From NCBI RefSeq assembly GCF_003119195.2, contig NZ_CP022253.1, positions 2,179,001 to 2,243,000 of the forward strand: DNA of 64,000 nt, read 5' to 3'. Positions 1-9,105 of the stretch are shown here, piece by piece (position 1 is the stretch's first letter; each line of letters opens with the position of its first letter). This stretch comes from Azospirillum baldaniorum (GTDB lineage Bacteria > Pseudomonadota > Alphaproteobacteria > Azospirillales > Azospirillaceae). Made by a program: the position numbers and the translations under genes. Under the pieces are notes generated by a model that had not been told where the DNA came from, did not search any database, and was given only the letters and a program-made list of their open reading frames with translations.

Positions 1-23
1 CGTCCGGAAACGCCGTGACGCAT
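1..23 (-). CDS. rplQ: 50S ribosomal protein L17, first 7 codons (cut by window edge)
   Basis: Only the 5' end is present. Reading leftward from the ATG at 23-21, the codons give MRHGVSG and the start of an Arg, which is the invariant N-terminus of alphaproteobacterial L17. A strong Shine-Dalgarno (AAGGAGGA) lies just upstream, at about 30-37. L17 is a large-subunit protein normally encoded directly after rpoA, which is exactly the order here. It is separated from the rpoA stop codon by about 215 bases that hold a palindromic repeat. The identification rests on seven residues plus gene order. Confidence 0.85.
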
Positions 24-134
24 GACGGTCCTCCTTCATGGCGTGGCCCCCCTCGGGGAGCCGGTGGTGAACCCGACCGCCCAGTTTTCGGCTGGTACGG
101 CGCGGGGCGGGCCGGTTGATGGCCCTGGGAACAC

Positions 135-225
135 TTGCCCCCTCCCCGGCCCTCCCCCGCCTTCGGCAAGGGAGGGAGATCATCCCCTCCCCTGCGAAGC
201 CGGGGAGGGTCAGGGAGGGGGCAAT
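135..225. repeat. GC-rich palindromic intergenic repeat, copy 1
   Basis: An imperfect inverted repeat whose ends read TTGCCCCCTCCCC and GGGGAGGG...GGGGGCAA, with a second inner palindrome. It sits between rpoA and rplQ inside the ribosomal operon. Related copies occur at 28108-28192, 39359-39398 (half), 52670-52785 and 63676-63763. The transcript should fold into a long stem and could attenuate or stabilise the mRNA segment between rpoA and rplQ. Confidence 0.75.
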
Positions 226-239
226 AAGGTGTGCGAGAC

Positions 240-1259
240 TTAGTACGGCTCTTCCAGACGCTTGGCCAGCTCTTCGATGTTCTCGGGCGGCCAGTTCGGG
301 ATTTCCATACCGAGGTGCAGACCCATCTGGGCCAGCACTTCCTTGATCTCGTTCAGCGACTTGCGGCCGAAGTTCGGCGTGCGGAGCATCTCCGCCTCGG
401 TCTTCTGCACCAGATCGCCGATGTAGACGATGTTGTCGTTCTTGAGGCAGTTGGCCGAACGGACCGACAGTTCCAGCTCGTCCACCTTGCGGAGCAGGTT
501 CTTGTTGAACGGAACCTCCTCGTGCTTCTCCTCGGCGACCGCGTGGGTCGGCTCCTCGAAGTTGATGAACAGCTGCAGCTGGTCCTGGAGGATGCGGGCG
601 GCCAAAGCCACCGCGTCGTCCGGCTTCACGGCGCCGTTGGTCTCGACGACCATCGACAGGCGGTCATAGTCGGTGACCTGCCCGACGCGGGCGTTGTCGA
701 CCTTGTAGGAGATCTTGCGGACCGGCGAGAACAGCGCGTCGACCGGGATCAGGCCGATCGGGGCGTCCTCCGGACGGTTCTGGCTGGCCGGGACATAGCC
801 CTTGCCGGTCTCGACCGTCAGTTCCATGTTCAGGCGGGCGCCGTTGTCCAGCGTGCAGATCACGAGATCCGGGTCCATCACCTGGATGTCCGCGCCGGTC
901 TCGATCATGCCGGCCTTCACCTCGCCGGGGCCTTCGGCGCGCAGGCGCATGCGCTTCGGGCCGTCACCGCCCATACGCAGACCCATCGACTTGATGTTGA
1001 GGACGATGTCGGTCACGTCCTCGCGCACGCCGGGGATCGACGAGAACTCGTGCAGCACGCCATCGATGTGGATCGCCGTGACGGCCGCACCCTGCAGCGA
1101 GGAGAGCAGCACGCGACGCAGCGCGTTGCCGAGCGTCAGACCGAAGCCACGCTCCAGCGGCTCGGCCACGACGGTCGCCGTGCGGTCGGCGTCGTCACCG
1201 GGCTGGATGTCCAGCTTGTTCGGCTTGATCAGTTCCTGCCAGTTCTTCTGAAGAGCCAC
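240..1259 (-). CDS. rpoA: DNA-directed RNA polymerase subunit alpha
   Basis: The 339-residue alpha subunit nucleates core RNA polymerase assembly, and its C-terminal domain contacts UP elements and activators. The N-terminal domain (about 1-235) has the typical family opening and the dimerisation segment [14 protein letters not shown]. The C-terminal helix-hairpin domain (about 255-325) contains [16 protein letters not shown]. Length is normal for alphaproteobacteria. The start is GTG at 1259, with GAGG about 6 bases upstream. It follows rpsK by 131 bases and precedes rplQ, the classical alpha-operon order. Confidence 0.98.
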   Translation of the reverse strand: MALQKNWQELIKPNKLDIQPGDDADRTATVVAEPLERGFGLTLGNALRRVLLSSLQGAAVTAIHIDGVLHEFSSIPGVREDVTDIVLNIKSMGLRMGGDGPKRMRLRAEGPGEVKAGMIETGADIQVMDPDLVICTLDNGARLNMELTVETGKGYVPASQNRPEDAPIGLIPVDALFSPVRKISYKVDNARVGQVTDYDRLSMVVETNGAVKPDDAVALAARILQDQLQLFINFEEPTHAVAEEKHEEVPFNKNLLRKVDELELSVRSANCLKNDNIVYIGDLVQKTEAEMLRTPNFGRKSLNEIKEVLAQMGLHLGMEIPNWPPENIEELAKRLEEPY

Positions 1260-1390
1260 GGTATTACCTCATGCCATCGGGGTGGACACACGTCCGCGGA
1301 GACCGGCCGTTCCCATCCGATGGCGCCGCGATGGCTGCGGCGCCTGTCCCGGAACGGCGGGTCCCCGCGGGTGCGGAGTAGCGATGCTTC

Positions 1391-1789
1391 TTAGACGCGA
1401 CGCTTCTTCGGCGGACGGACGCCGTTGTGCGGGATCGGCGTGACGTCGCGGATCGAGGTGATCTGGAAGCCGATCGACTGCAGAGCGCGCAGCGCCGACT
1501 CACGCCCCGAACCCGGACCCTTCACCTCGACCTCGAGGGTCTTCATGCCGTGTTCCTGGGCCTTGCGGCCCGCGTCCTCGGCGGCGACCTGGGCGGCGTA
1601 GGGGGTCGACTTGCGCGAACCCTTGAAGCCCATCGTGCCCGACGACGACCAGGCGATGGTGTTGCCCTGCGCGTCGGTGATGGTGATCATCGTGTTGTTG
1701 AAGGAGGCGTTCACGTGAGCGACGCCGGCGGTGATGTTCTTGCGCTCGCGACGACGAAGACGCTGCGAAGCGGCTGAGGGCTTGGCCAT
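1391..1789 (-). CDS. rpsK: 30S ribosomal protein S11
   Basis: A 132-residue S11, which forms part of the small-subunit platform near the E site and binds 16S rRNA together with S18 and S21. The conserved segments are visible: [17 protein letters not shown] near the N-terminus, [16 protein letters not shown] in the middle, and the basic tail [14 protein letters not shown]. The ATG start at 1789 follows the rpsM stop by 15 bases. It is part of the rpsM-rpsK-rpoA-rplQ operon. Confidence 0.98.
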   Translation of the reverse strand: MAKPSAASQRLRRRERKNITAGVAHVNASFNNTMITITDAQGNTIAWSSSGTMGFKGSRKSTPYAAQVAAEDAGRKAQEHGMKTLEVEVKGPGSGRESALRALQSIGFQITSIRDVTPIPHNGVRPPKKRRV

Positions 1790-1804
1790 GGTCCGTGCGT
1801 CCTC

Positions 1805-2173
1805 TTACTTCTTCTTGCCGGCGATCGGCTTGGCCGGACCCTTGCGGGTGCGGGCGTTCGTGTGGGTGCGCTGGCCGCGGACCGGCAGGCCCTTGCGGTG
1901 ACGCAGGCCACGGTAGCAGGCCATGTCCATCAGACGCTTGATGTTCATGGCGACCGAACGGCGCAGGTCGCCTTCGACGCGGTAGTCGGCGTCGATGGTC
2001 TCGCGGATCTTGAGGATCTCGTCGTCCGTGAGCTGGTTCACACGGCGCTCCGCCGGGATCTCCAGCTTCGTGCAGATTTCCTTGGCCTTGAAGGGGCCGA
2101 TGCCATGAATGTAGGTCAACGCAATCTCCACGCGCTTCTGCGCGGGGATGTTGACGCCAGCGATACGCGCCAC
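1805..2173 (-). CDS. rpsM: 30S ribosomal protein S13
   Basis: A 122-residue S13, the small-subunit head protein that forms bridges to the large subunit. I chose the GTG at 2173 because the family begins (M)[13 protein letters not shown] and a GAGGAG Shine-Dalgarno lies 6-8 bases upstream; the reading frame stays open further upstream but that extension has no family similarity. The C-terminus carries the basic [14 protein letters not shown] tail that inserts between tRNAs. It is the first gene of the leftward operon. The usual upstream neighbours secY and adk are absent; pyk lies divergently instead. Confidence 0.97.
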   Translation of the reverse strand: MARIAGVNIPAQKRVEIALTYIHGIGPFKAKEICTKLEIPAERRVNQLTDDEILKIRETIDADYRVEGDLRRSVAMNIKRLMDMACYRGLRHRKGLPVRGQRTHTNARTRKGPAKPIAGKKK

Positions 2174-2331
2174 GCCTGCTCTCCTCGATATCTCAACGGC
2201 AGCCCTCATGGGCCGCCTACACACCGATTGATCCCCGATCCGGACGCCGGGGCCCGAAGGCCGGACGGCAAAACACGGATACGGGACGCACAATGTCTCC
2301 CGCCGGGCCGGTTGGGCCGCGGGAGGGTGCG

Positions 2332-2359
2332 ACTATAGAAAAAGCCGGAAATCTGTCAA
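2332..2359 (-). promoter_or_regulatory. Sigma-70-type promoter of the rpsM operon
   Basis: On the minus strand a perfect -35 TTGACA (2359-2354) is followed by a 16-base spacer and TATAGT (2337-2332), a 5/6 match to the -10 consensus. It is about 160 bases upstream of the rpsM GTG and points leftward. It is one of the best consensus promoters in the window, as expected for ribosomal genes. Confidence 0.75.
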
Positions 2360-2423
2360 GGCCGTTCTGCGGCGTTACCGTGCTTTTCCCGGTGCCCGAC
2401 CATTGTGGGGAGGCGGACCGCGG

Positions 2424-2452
2424 TTGACAAGCCGGACGGCAGAACTTGAGAT
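2424..2452 (+). promoter_or_regulatory. Probable promoter of pyk
   Basis: A perfect -35 TTGACA (2424-2429) is followed 17 bases later by TGAGAT (2447-2452), a weak -10. It is about 55 bases before the pyk ATG. The -35 is convincing and the -10 is not, so either the exact start is uncertain or an activator is needed. Confidence 0.4.
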
Positions 2453-2507
2453 GAACGGCCCGCCCCGAACGGAACAATCCGAACGGCCCATATCAGAAGG
2501 CAGACCC

Positions 2508-3950
2508 ATGACCCGCAAAGGCATCCCCTTCCGGCGCTTCCGCCTGACCAAGATCGTCGCCACGCTGGGGCCGGCCACCGCGACGCCGGAGATGATCCGC
2601 GCGCTGTTCGAGGCGGGCGTGGACGTCTTCCGCCTGAACTTCAGCCACGGCACGCACGAGGACCACGGCAAGCGCCTCGCCACGCTGCGCGCGCTGGAGG
2701 CGGAACTCGACCACCCCATCGCGGTGATGGCCGACCTCCAGGGGCCGAAACTGCGGCTGGGCACCTTCGCCGACGGTCCGGTCACCGTCGAACCGGGGCA
2801 CCGCATCCGCCTCGACCTCTCCACCGAGCCGGGCGACGCGACCCGCGTCGGCCTGCCCCACCCGGAAATCTTCGCCGCGCTTGAGCCGGAGGCGGAGCTG
2901 CTGGTGGACGACGGCAAGGTCCGCCTGCGCGTCGTCGACTGCAGCCCCGACCACGCCGACTGCGTCGTGCTGTCCGGCAGCCGCTTGTCCGACCGCAAGG
3001 GCGTGAACGTTCCGGGCGTCGTCCTGCCGCTGACGCCGCTGACCCCGAAGGATCACGAGGATCTGGCCTTCGCGCTCGACCAGGGAGTGGACTGGGTGGC
3101 CTTGTCCTTCGTGCAGCGGCCGGAGGACGTGGCCGAGGCGCGCAAGCTGGTCGCCGGGCGGGCCGCCCTGCTGTCGAAGATGGAAAAACCGCAGGCCATC
3201 CAACACCTGGAACGCATCGTCGAGCTGTCGGACGGCGTCATGGTCGCTCGCGGCGACCTGGGCGTCGAGATGCCGGCGGAGGACGTGCCGAGCATCCAGA
3301 AGCGGATCATCCGCGAATCGCGCAAGGCCGGAAAGCCGGTGATCGTCGCCACCCAGATGCTCGAGTCGATGATCGGCGCCCCGGCGCCGACCCGCGCCGA
3401 GGCGTCGGACGTGGCGACCGCGGTCTATGACGGGGCGGACGCGGTGATGCTGTCGGCGGAGACCGCGGCGGGCACCTACCCCATCGAGGCGGTGTCGATG
3501 ATGGACCGCATCGCCCGCCGGGTAGAGCAGGACCCGCTCTACCGCACCATCACCGACGCCCAGCACCCCGACCCCCAGCAGACCTCCACCGACGCCGTCA
3601 CCGCGGCGGCGCGGCAGGTCGCCCACACAATCCAGGCCGCGGCCATCGTCACCTACACCACCAGCGGCTCCACCACCCTGCGCGCCGCCCGCGAGCGGCC
3701 GGAGGTGCCGATCATGTGCCTGACCTCAAGCCTGGAGACGGCGCGTCGGCTCCAGCTCGCCTACGGGGTGCACAGCGTGCACTCCGCCGACGTGGCCGAC
3801 TTCAACGAGATGGTCCAGAAGGCCGCCCGCTGCGCCTACGAGGACGGGCTGGCGGTGGAGGGGCAGCGGCTGGTCATCACCGCCGGCGTGCCCTTCGGCA
3901 CCCCCGGCAACACCAACATCCTGCGCATCGCCTGGGTGGATGCGCAGTAA
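2508..3950 (+). CDS. pyk: Pyruvate kinase
   Basis: A 480-residue cytosolic enzyme converting phosphoenolpyruvate and ADP to pyruvate and ATP, the last step of lower glycolysis (here probably downstream of Entner-Doudoroff). Family motifs in order: KIVATLGPAT (about 11), LNFSHG (about 43), the catalytic lysine in LLSKMEKP (about 222), metal-binding VMVARGDLGVEMP (about 243-255) and MLSAETAAGTYP (about 313). A C-terminal allosteric domain is present from about 350. I chose the ATG at 2508, which has AGAAGG upstream and starts MTRKGIPFRRFRLTK. The gene ends 11 bases from the convergent histidine kinase gene. Confidence 0.97.
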   Translation: MTRKGIPFRRFRLTKIVATLGPATATPEMIRALFEAGVDVFRLNFSHGTHEDHGKRLATLRALEAELDHPIAVMADLQGPKLRLGTFADGPVTVEPGHRIRLDLSTEPGDATRVGLPHPEIFAALEPEAELLVDDGKVRLRVVDCSPDHADCVVLSGSRLSDRKGVNVPGVVLPLTPLTPKDHEDLAFALDQGVDWVALSFVQRPEDVAEARKLVAGRAALLSKMEKPQAIQHLERIVELSDGVMVARGDLGVEMPAEDVPSIQKRIIRESRKAGKPVIVATQMLESMIGAPAPTRAEASDVATAVYDGADAVMLSAETAAGTYPIEAVSMMDRIARRVEQDPLYRTITDAQHPDPQQTSTDAVTAAARQVAHTIQAAAIVTYTTSGSTTLRAARERPEVPIMCLTSSLETARRLQLAYGVHSVHSADVADFNEMVQKAARCAYEDGLAVEGQRLVITAGVPFGTPGNTNILRIAWVDAQ

Positions 3951-3961
3951 GGGGAAAGCCG

Positions 3962-6291
3962 TCAGGCCGGCGGACGCTCTGCCGGCGCGACGCGGGGAAA
4001 GCGCAGGGTGAAGGCCGCGCCGCGGCCCGGCGCGCTGTCGAGCGCGATGCGGCCCCTCAACCGGCGGGTGGCGATGTTGTAGACGATGTTCAGCCCCAGC
4101 CCGCTGCCGCCCGTTCCGCGGCTGGTGGTGAAGAAGGGCTCGAACACCTTGCCATGGAGTTCGGACGGGATGCCGCGCCCGTCGTCGGCATAGACCAGTT
4201 CCACCTCGTCGCCCCCCACCGCGCGCGCGGCCACGCGCAGCGTCCCGTGCTGGCCCGGGGCGTAGCCGTGAATGATCGAGTTCATCACGAGGTTGGTCAG
4301 CACTTGGCTGAGCGCGCCGGGGTAGCCGTCGATCAGCAGATCCGCCGGGCAATCCACCTCCACGCCGTGGGCCGCCCGCTTGATGCGGACGCCCAGGCTG
4401 CGCAGCACCTCGTCGATGTAGTCGCGAAGGTCGAAGACGCGGCGCTCCTCGCTCGCCTGATCGACGGCGATCTGCTTGAAGCTCTGGATGAGTTGGGCGG
4501 CGCGGTCGATGTTCAGCAGCATCAGGTGCGCCGCCTCCCCCGCCATGTCGAGGAAGTCGGCGAAGTCGGGCCGGCGCAGCGTTCCCGCCTCGAAATCGCG
4601 CCGGATGACCCGGGTCCGTTCCGCCATCAGCGAGGCGCCGGTCAGGGCGATGCCGATGGGGGTGTTGATCTCATGCGCCACCCCGCCACCAGGGACCCCA
4701 GCGCCGCCATCTTCTCGGACTGGATCAGATGGGCCTGCGCCTCCTTCAGGTCATGGAGCGCGCGTTCGGCTTCCTCCCGCGCGGCGTGGGCGCGCTCCTC
4801 CGCATGGACGCGGTCCGACACGTCGGTGTGCGAACCGACGATGCGGAACAGCTCGCCGTCCGGACCAAGAACGCGGATGGCGCGGCTCAGCATATGAACC
4901 ACGGTGCCGCGCTTGTGGCGGAAACGCAGGATGAACTGGCATTCGCCCATCGCGCCGTTGATAAGGTCGCGGGCCATCCGGGCCGACAACTCGCGATCCT
5001 CGGGCAGGATCAGCTCGGCCCAGCGGGCGGCGGTGTTGACCATCTCATCCTCGCCGTAGCCGAGCATTCCCCACCAGTAGGGCGACAGCCACAACTCCCC
5101 CGTGCGCACGTCCCATTGCCAGATCCCCTCGCGCGCCGCCCGGATCGCCAGTTCGAACAGCTCCCGGCTGGCGATGATCTCGCGCTCGGCGTTCCGCCGC
5201 TCGGTCACGTCGGTGTAGGTGACGACGAATCCGCCGTCGGGCAGAGGCCGGATCAGGCATTCCAGCACGTGACCGTCGGAACGGGTGCACTCCCAGGACC
5301 GCTCGTCCGGGGCGGGGCGGGCGGGAAGCGGCACCTCGAGGGCCGCGGACGGGCCGGTCCCGGACCCGGTCAGGGCGTCGGGGCACACGCTCTCCGGCCC
5401 AAAGGCCACCCCCTGCCCGACCCGCCGGGCAATGGCGGCGTAGGGCGTGTGATAGCTCAGGAATTCCGGCTCCACCCCCAGCAACTCCGTGACACGCCCG
5501 TTCCAGGCGACCAGCCGAAGCCCCCGGTCGAAGGCCATCACCCCCTGGCCCAGCCCGTTCAGGACCGCCCGGCTCTGGTCCCACTGGGCTTCGAGCGCCT
5601 GTTCGGTGCGCTTGCGGGCGGAGATGTCGCTGATGCAGGCGAGCATGGCGTCCTCGCCCCGGAACCGGAACCGCCGGGCGGAGACCATCGCCCAGAGATC
5701 GCTGCCGTCGGGCCGGCACAGCCGGGTCTCGAACCCATCCACGCCGCCCGCCCCGTCGCGCAGGGCGGCGAGGAGCCGTTCCCGCTCCGCCGGTTCGGTG
5801 TAGTAGGCCTTGGCGAAGCTGCGCCCGACCACGTCGTCGGGCGGCACCCCGAACAGCCGGCCGGCGGGCTGGTTGACCGCCATCACCAAGCCGTCGGACA
5901 GCCGGGTCACCACCAGGGGAACGGCAATGGCCTGCATGATCGCCCGCTCCGCCTCGCCGGCCCGGTCGCCCAGAAGGTCCTCCAGGCCGAAGAAGCCGGT
6001 GTCCTCCTGCAGGGCGCCGCCATCACCGGCAAGGGTCAGCACCAAGTCGCCGCCCTCGCCCTCCGCCGGAATCAGGAGTCTGCGTCCTTCACCCGGCGGA
6101 ACCGCAAGCGCCACCGTCTCCCCGGCGCGCAACCGCTCCGCCGCCGCGGCAGCGTCCTCACGCAACGGAAGCGACGCCAGAAGGGCGTCGAGGCGATCCC
6201 CCGGACGACCGCCCAGCGACGCCCGGAACACGGCGTTGGCCCAGATCAGGCGCCCGTCGGCATCGAAGCGGGCAAGGCCGGCAGCGGCCAT
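3962..6291 (-). pseudogene. Multi-PAS sensor histidine kinase, interrupted by a single-base frameshift
   Basis: Read as one gene it encodes a soluble hybrid of PAS sensors and a histidine kinase. There are PAS-like segments at about 1-85, 105-230, 245-375 and 385-510, then a coiled coil and the H-box. The kinase half has the N-box (QVLTNLVMNSIIHG), G1 (YADDGRGIP), and the F/G2 boxes (FEPFFTTSRGTGGSGLGLN). The first frame runs through EKMAALGSLVAG and then goes out of frame. The second frame resumes immediately at AHEINTPIG. At 4681-4684 there are four C (four G on the coding strand) where five would restore GVAHEINTP. The phosphoacceptor His lies just after this point. The start is ATG 6291 with AAGGGGAG upstream. 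It could be a true pseudogene, a phase-variable tract or a sequencing error. No response regulator is adjacent. Confidence 0.85.
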
Positions 6292-6492
6292 CCGCGAACA
6301 CTCCCCTTCATTCCCCAGAATGACGCCCGCCGGATGAGACCGGTCGGGCGTTCCGAGTCCATCCGCTGCGAATTCATACAAAATGAATCTACACCAGTTT
6401 ATCGCGGCTGCACCATGGCGCCTCCCGCATTCCTGTATGCGCACCCATGTTCTAGCCTCCGCCACCCCCGGCCCGGAAGGACCGACCGCCGC

Positions 6493-6918
6493 ATGTCCGA
6501 GTTTGCCGCCTACGGCGGGCTGTTCCTCACCGCGTTCCTGGCCGCGACGATCTTTCCGGCCCAATCGGAAATCCTGCTGGTCGGCATGCACGCCACAGGC
6601 AACTACGACCATCTGGCGCTTCTGCTGTTCGCCACGGCGGGCAACGTGCTGGGGTCGGTGGTCAACTGGGCGCTCGGGCGCTACCTGATGCATTTCCAGG
6701 ATCGCCGCTGGTTCCCGGTCCCCGCGTCCATGGTGGCGCGGGCCACCCGCTGGTACCAGCGCTTCGGGGTGTGGTCGCTGCTGCTGGCCTGGATGCCGGT
6801 CATCGGCGATCCGCTGACGCTGGTGGCCGGCATCCTGCGGGTGGACATCCGGATTTTCCTGCTGCTGGTCACCGCGGGCAAGGCGGCCCGCTACGCGGTG
6901 CTGGTCCTGGCCGTGTGA
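6493..6918 (+). CDS. YqaA/DedA-type small membrane protein
   Basis: A 141-residue integral membrane protein related to the YqaA branch of the SNARE-associated (VTT/DedA) superfamily, whose members are linked to lipid scrambling or flipping and envelope homeostasis. Typical features are FLAATIFPAQSEILLVGM at the N-terminus, GNVLGSVVNWALGR in the re-entrant region and a late WMPVIGDPLTLVAGILR segment. Three to four hydrophobic segments are visible. The start at 6493 gives MSEFAAYGG. It is divergent from the histidine kinase and 18 bases upstream of a second membrane protein gene, so probably cotranscribed with it. Exact substrate unknown. Confidence 0.8.
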   Translation: MSEFAAYGGLFLTAFLAATIFPAQSEILLVGMHATGNYDHLALLLFATAGNVLGSVVNWALGRYLMHFQDRRWFPVPASMVARATRWYQRFGVWSLLLAWMPVIGDPLTLVAGILRVDIRIFLLLVTAGKAARYAVLVLAV

Positions 6919-6936
6919 GCGTCCTACATTCACCCC

Positions 6937-7425
6937 ATGGATGACCAGACCGCCCTTGCGGAGGACGCACCCGTCTGCGCTTCCCCCCTGCGGCGCCGGC
7001 TGTGGCTGGCGCTGGGATACGCCGCGGTCGGGCTGGGCATCGCGGGCACCGTGCTGCCGCTCCTGCCGACCACCCCGTTCCTTCTGCTGGCCGCCGGGGC
7101 CTTCGCCAAGAGCAGCCCCGCCCTGCGCGACCGGCTGTACCGCGACCCGCGCTTCGGCCCGCTGCTGCGCGACTGGCAGTCCGAAGGAGCGATCCCCCGC
7201 AAGGCGAAGGCGGCGGCGCTGATCGGCATGAGCGTGAGCTGGGCGATCGTAGCGCTGACCGCCAGCCGCCCGCTGGTTCCCGTCCTGGCCGGCACCTGCA
7301 TGGCGGCGGTGGCCGTCTACATCGTCACCCGTCCGTCACCATCCCGGCCCGCACCACAAGATGCGGTGTCCGAAGGCACAGCGGCGGCGGACGGAAACGT
7401 TTCCGCATTGCGAAACGAAGCTTGA
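6937..7425 (+). CDS. YbaN/DUF454 family inner-membrane protein
   Basis: A 162-residue protein with the DUF454 signature: LGYAAVGLGIAGTVLPLLPTTPF followed by FAKSSPALRDRLYRDPRFGP and a basic loop SEGAIPRKAKAAA, then two closely spaced membrane helices (about 85-125). The C-terminal 35 residues are low-complexity and poorly conserved. The family's function is unknown. It follows the YqaA-type gene by 18 bases. No strong Shine-Dalgarno is seen at 6937, consistent with coupling to the upstream gene. Confidence 0.8.
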   Translation: MDDQTALAEDAPVCASPLRRRLWLALGYAAVGLGIAGTVLPLLPTTPFLLLAAGAFAKSSPALRDRLYRDPRFGPLLRDWQSEGAIPRKAKAAALIGMSVSWAIVALTASRPLVPVLAGTCMAAVAVYIVTRPSPSRPAPQDAVSEGTAAADGNVSALRNEA

Positions 7426-7483
7426 GCCAATCGGCCGATGGACGTATTACAGCCGGTAATCCCGGCCGGTCACCAGCGCCGCT

Positions 7484-7514
7484 GAAAAATCCTTATAATC
7501 CATAGGGATTTTTC
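7484..7514. promoter_or_regulatory. 9-bp perfect inverted repeat enclosing TATAAT
   Basis: GAAAAATCC (7484-7492) and GGATTTTTC (7506-7514) form a perfect inverted repeat in an AT-rich patch. The loop contains a consensus TATAAT (7494-7499). It lies downstream of the DUF454 gene and 16 bases before the FNR-type box. It may be an operator, a second ccoG promoter element or a hairpin ending the upstream transcript; the sequence does not decide. Confidence 0.5.
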
Positions 7515-7529
7515 AAATCCGTTCTCGTC

Positions 7530-7543
7530 TTGATCCCGATCAA
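7530..7543 (+). promoter_or_regulatory. FNR/FixK/Anr-type box upstream of ccoG
   Basis: The perfect palindrome TTGATCCCGATCAA matches the CRP/FNR oxygen-responsive consensus TTGAT-N4-ATCAA. Its centre is 73.5 nt upstream of the ccoG ATG. A class II arrangement (centre at -41.5) would place transcription start near 7578, and TATTGT (7566-7571) is exactly where a -10 would be needed. This predicts low-oxygen induction of ccoG. Confidence 0.85.
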
Positions 7544-7609
7544 GAAGCGCTCGGGTCCTGTCCGCTATTGTCCGGTCTTGCGTCCCTATCCGGAGCCAAG
7601 GCAGACGAT

Positions 7610-9073
7610 ATGCCAGACGGAAGCGCTGTCACGCCGGCGAAAATCCAGTTTTTCGAGAGCCAGAAGAAGATCCACCCGAAGGCCGTCTCCGGACGCTACC
7701 GGCGCTGGAAGACCATCCTGACCTGGGTGCTTCTGGCGGTCTTCTTCATCGCCCCCTGGATTCGCTGGGAACGCGGCCCCGACGCGCCGGCCCAGGCGGT
7801 GCTGTTCGACCTGACGACGCCGCGCTTCTTCATCTTCTGGATCGAGATCTGGCCGCAGGAAATCTACTACCTCACCGGCGTCCTGATCGTGGCGGCGCTG
7901 GGGCTGTTCCTGGCGACGGCGCTGGCCGGGCGCGTGTGGTGCGGCTTCACCTGCCCGCAGACGGTGTGGACCGACCTGTTCGTCTGGATCGAGCGCGCCT
8001 TCGAAGGCGACCGGGCGGAGCGCATCCGCCTGGACAAGGCCCCGTGGAGCGCGAAGAAGGTCCTGCGCAAGACCGGCAAGCACGCCGGCTGGCTGGCGCT
8101 GTCCGTCATCACCGGCTTCGGCTTCGTCGCCTTCTTCACCGACGCGCCGCGCTTGGCCGTCGATCTGCTGACCTTCAACGCGACCTATGAGGCGGCGGGC
8201 TTCTTCGCCCTGTTCGCGGGCATGACCTACGTCATGGCCGGCTGGACGCGCGAGCAGATGTGCTACTACATGTGCCCGTGGCCGCGCATCCAGACCGCCA
8301 TGCTGGACGAGCACAGCCTCGTCGTCACCTACGACACGCTGCGCGGCGACACCCGCGGCCCGAAGCGCAAGTCGCAGAGCTGGGACGAGCGCCGGACCAA
8401 GGGCTTCGGCGATTGCATCGATTGCGGCCAGTGCGTGCAGGTCTGCCCGGTCGGCGTCGACATCCGCACCGGCGAGCAGGCGGATTGCATCAATTGCGGC
8501 CTGTGCGCGGACGCCTGCGACAACATCATGGTGTCGCAGGAGCTGCCGAAGGGCCTGATCCGCTTCGACAGCCTGGCCGCCCAGGACACCCGCGCCCAGG
8601 GCAAGACCTACCAGTGGCGGCTGATCCGCCCGCGCACCATCGTCTACGGCCTGCTGATGCTGGTGATCACCGGCGCCATGGCCTGGAGCTACGCGCTGCG
8701 CCCGCGGCTGGACATCGCCGTGCAGCGCGACCGCGCCCCGCTCTTCGTCACGCTGCAGGACGGCACCATCCGCAACGCCTACACCTTCAAGGTCTCCAAC
8801 AAGACCCGCCAGGACCGTTCCTACACGCTGGCCGCCGCCGGCATCGCCGGTGCCGAGGTGAAGGTGGTGGGAGAGCGCGACGAGGACAGCGGCAGCGCGG
8901 TCAGCCACATCTCCGCCTCGCCGGACAGCGTGGCCACCTACCGCGTCTACGTCACGGTGCCGCGCGACTCCGTGCCGGACGCCTCCACCCCGGTCACCTT
9001 CCAGCTGACCGACACCAACAACGGCGACCGCGACAGCTACAAGAGCGTGTTCCTGGCGCCGGGCAGCAAGTAA
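7610..9073 (+). CDS. ccoG: Cytochrome cbb3 oxidase accessory protein CcoG (FixG/RdxA family)
   Basis: A 487-residue membrane-bound iron-sulfur protein. The family reduces Cu(II) to Cu(I) for assembly of the cbb3-type oxidase. Visible: transmembrane segments near 30-48, 85-106, 160-180 and 343-363; paired 4Fe-4S motifs CIDCGQCVQVCP and CINCGLCADACD (about 268-305); an additional conserved CGFTCPQTVW and CYYMCPWPR; and a C-terminal Ig-like domain (about 375-487). The start at 7610 (MPDGSAVTPAK) has AAGG upstream. The ccoNOPQ structural genes and ccoIS are not in the window. The upstream FNR-type box fits microaerobic regulation. Confidence 0.95.
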   Translation: MPDGSAVTPAKIQFFESQKKIHPKAVSGRYRRWKTILTWVLLAVFFIAPWIRWERGPDAPAQAVLFDLTTPRFFIFWIEIWPQEIYYLTGVLIVAALGLFLATALAGRVWCGFTCPQTVWTDLFVWIERAFEGDRAERIRLDKAPWSAKKVLRKTGKHAGWLALSVITGFGFVAFFTDAPRLAVDLLTFNATYEAAGFFALFAGMTYVMAGWTREQMCYYMCPWPRIQTAMLDEHSLVVTYDTLRGDTRGPKRKSQSWDERRTKGFGDCIDCGQCVQVCPVGVDIRTGEQADCINCGLCADACDNIMVSQELPKGLIRFDSLAAQDTRAQGKTYQWRLIRPRTIVYGLLMLVITGAMAWSYALRPRLDIAVQRDRAPLFVTLQDGTIRNAYTFKVSNKTRQDRSYTLAAAGIAGAEVKVVGERDEDSGSAVSHISASPDSVATYRVYVTVPRDSVPDASTPVTFQLTDTNNGDRDSYKSVFLAPGSK

Positions 9074-9105
9074 GCCTGCCGGACATTCCATAAGGACCGC
9101 CGCCC

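Noticed and set aside
135..225. CRISPR array
   Set aside because: The repeats are dispersed single palindromes, not regularly spaced with spacers, and no cas genes are present.
6292..6933. Upstream extension of the histidine kinase frame
   Set aside because: It overlaps the YqaA-like gene on the other strand, has no domain, and a good ribosome-binding site precedes ATG 6291.
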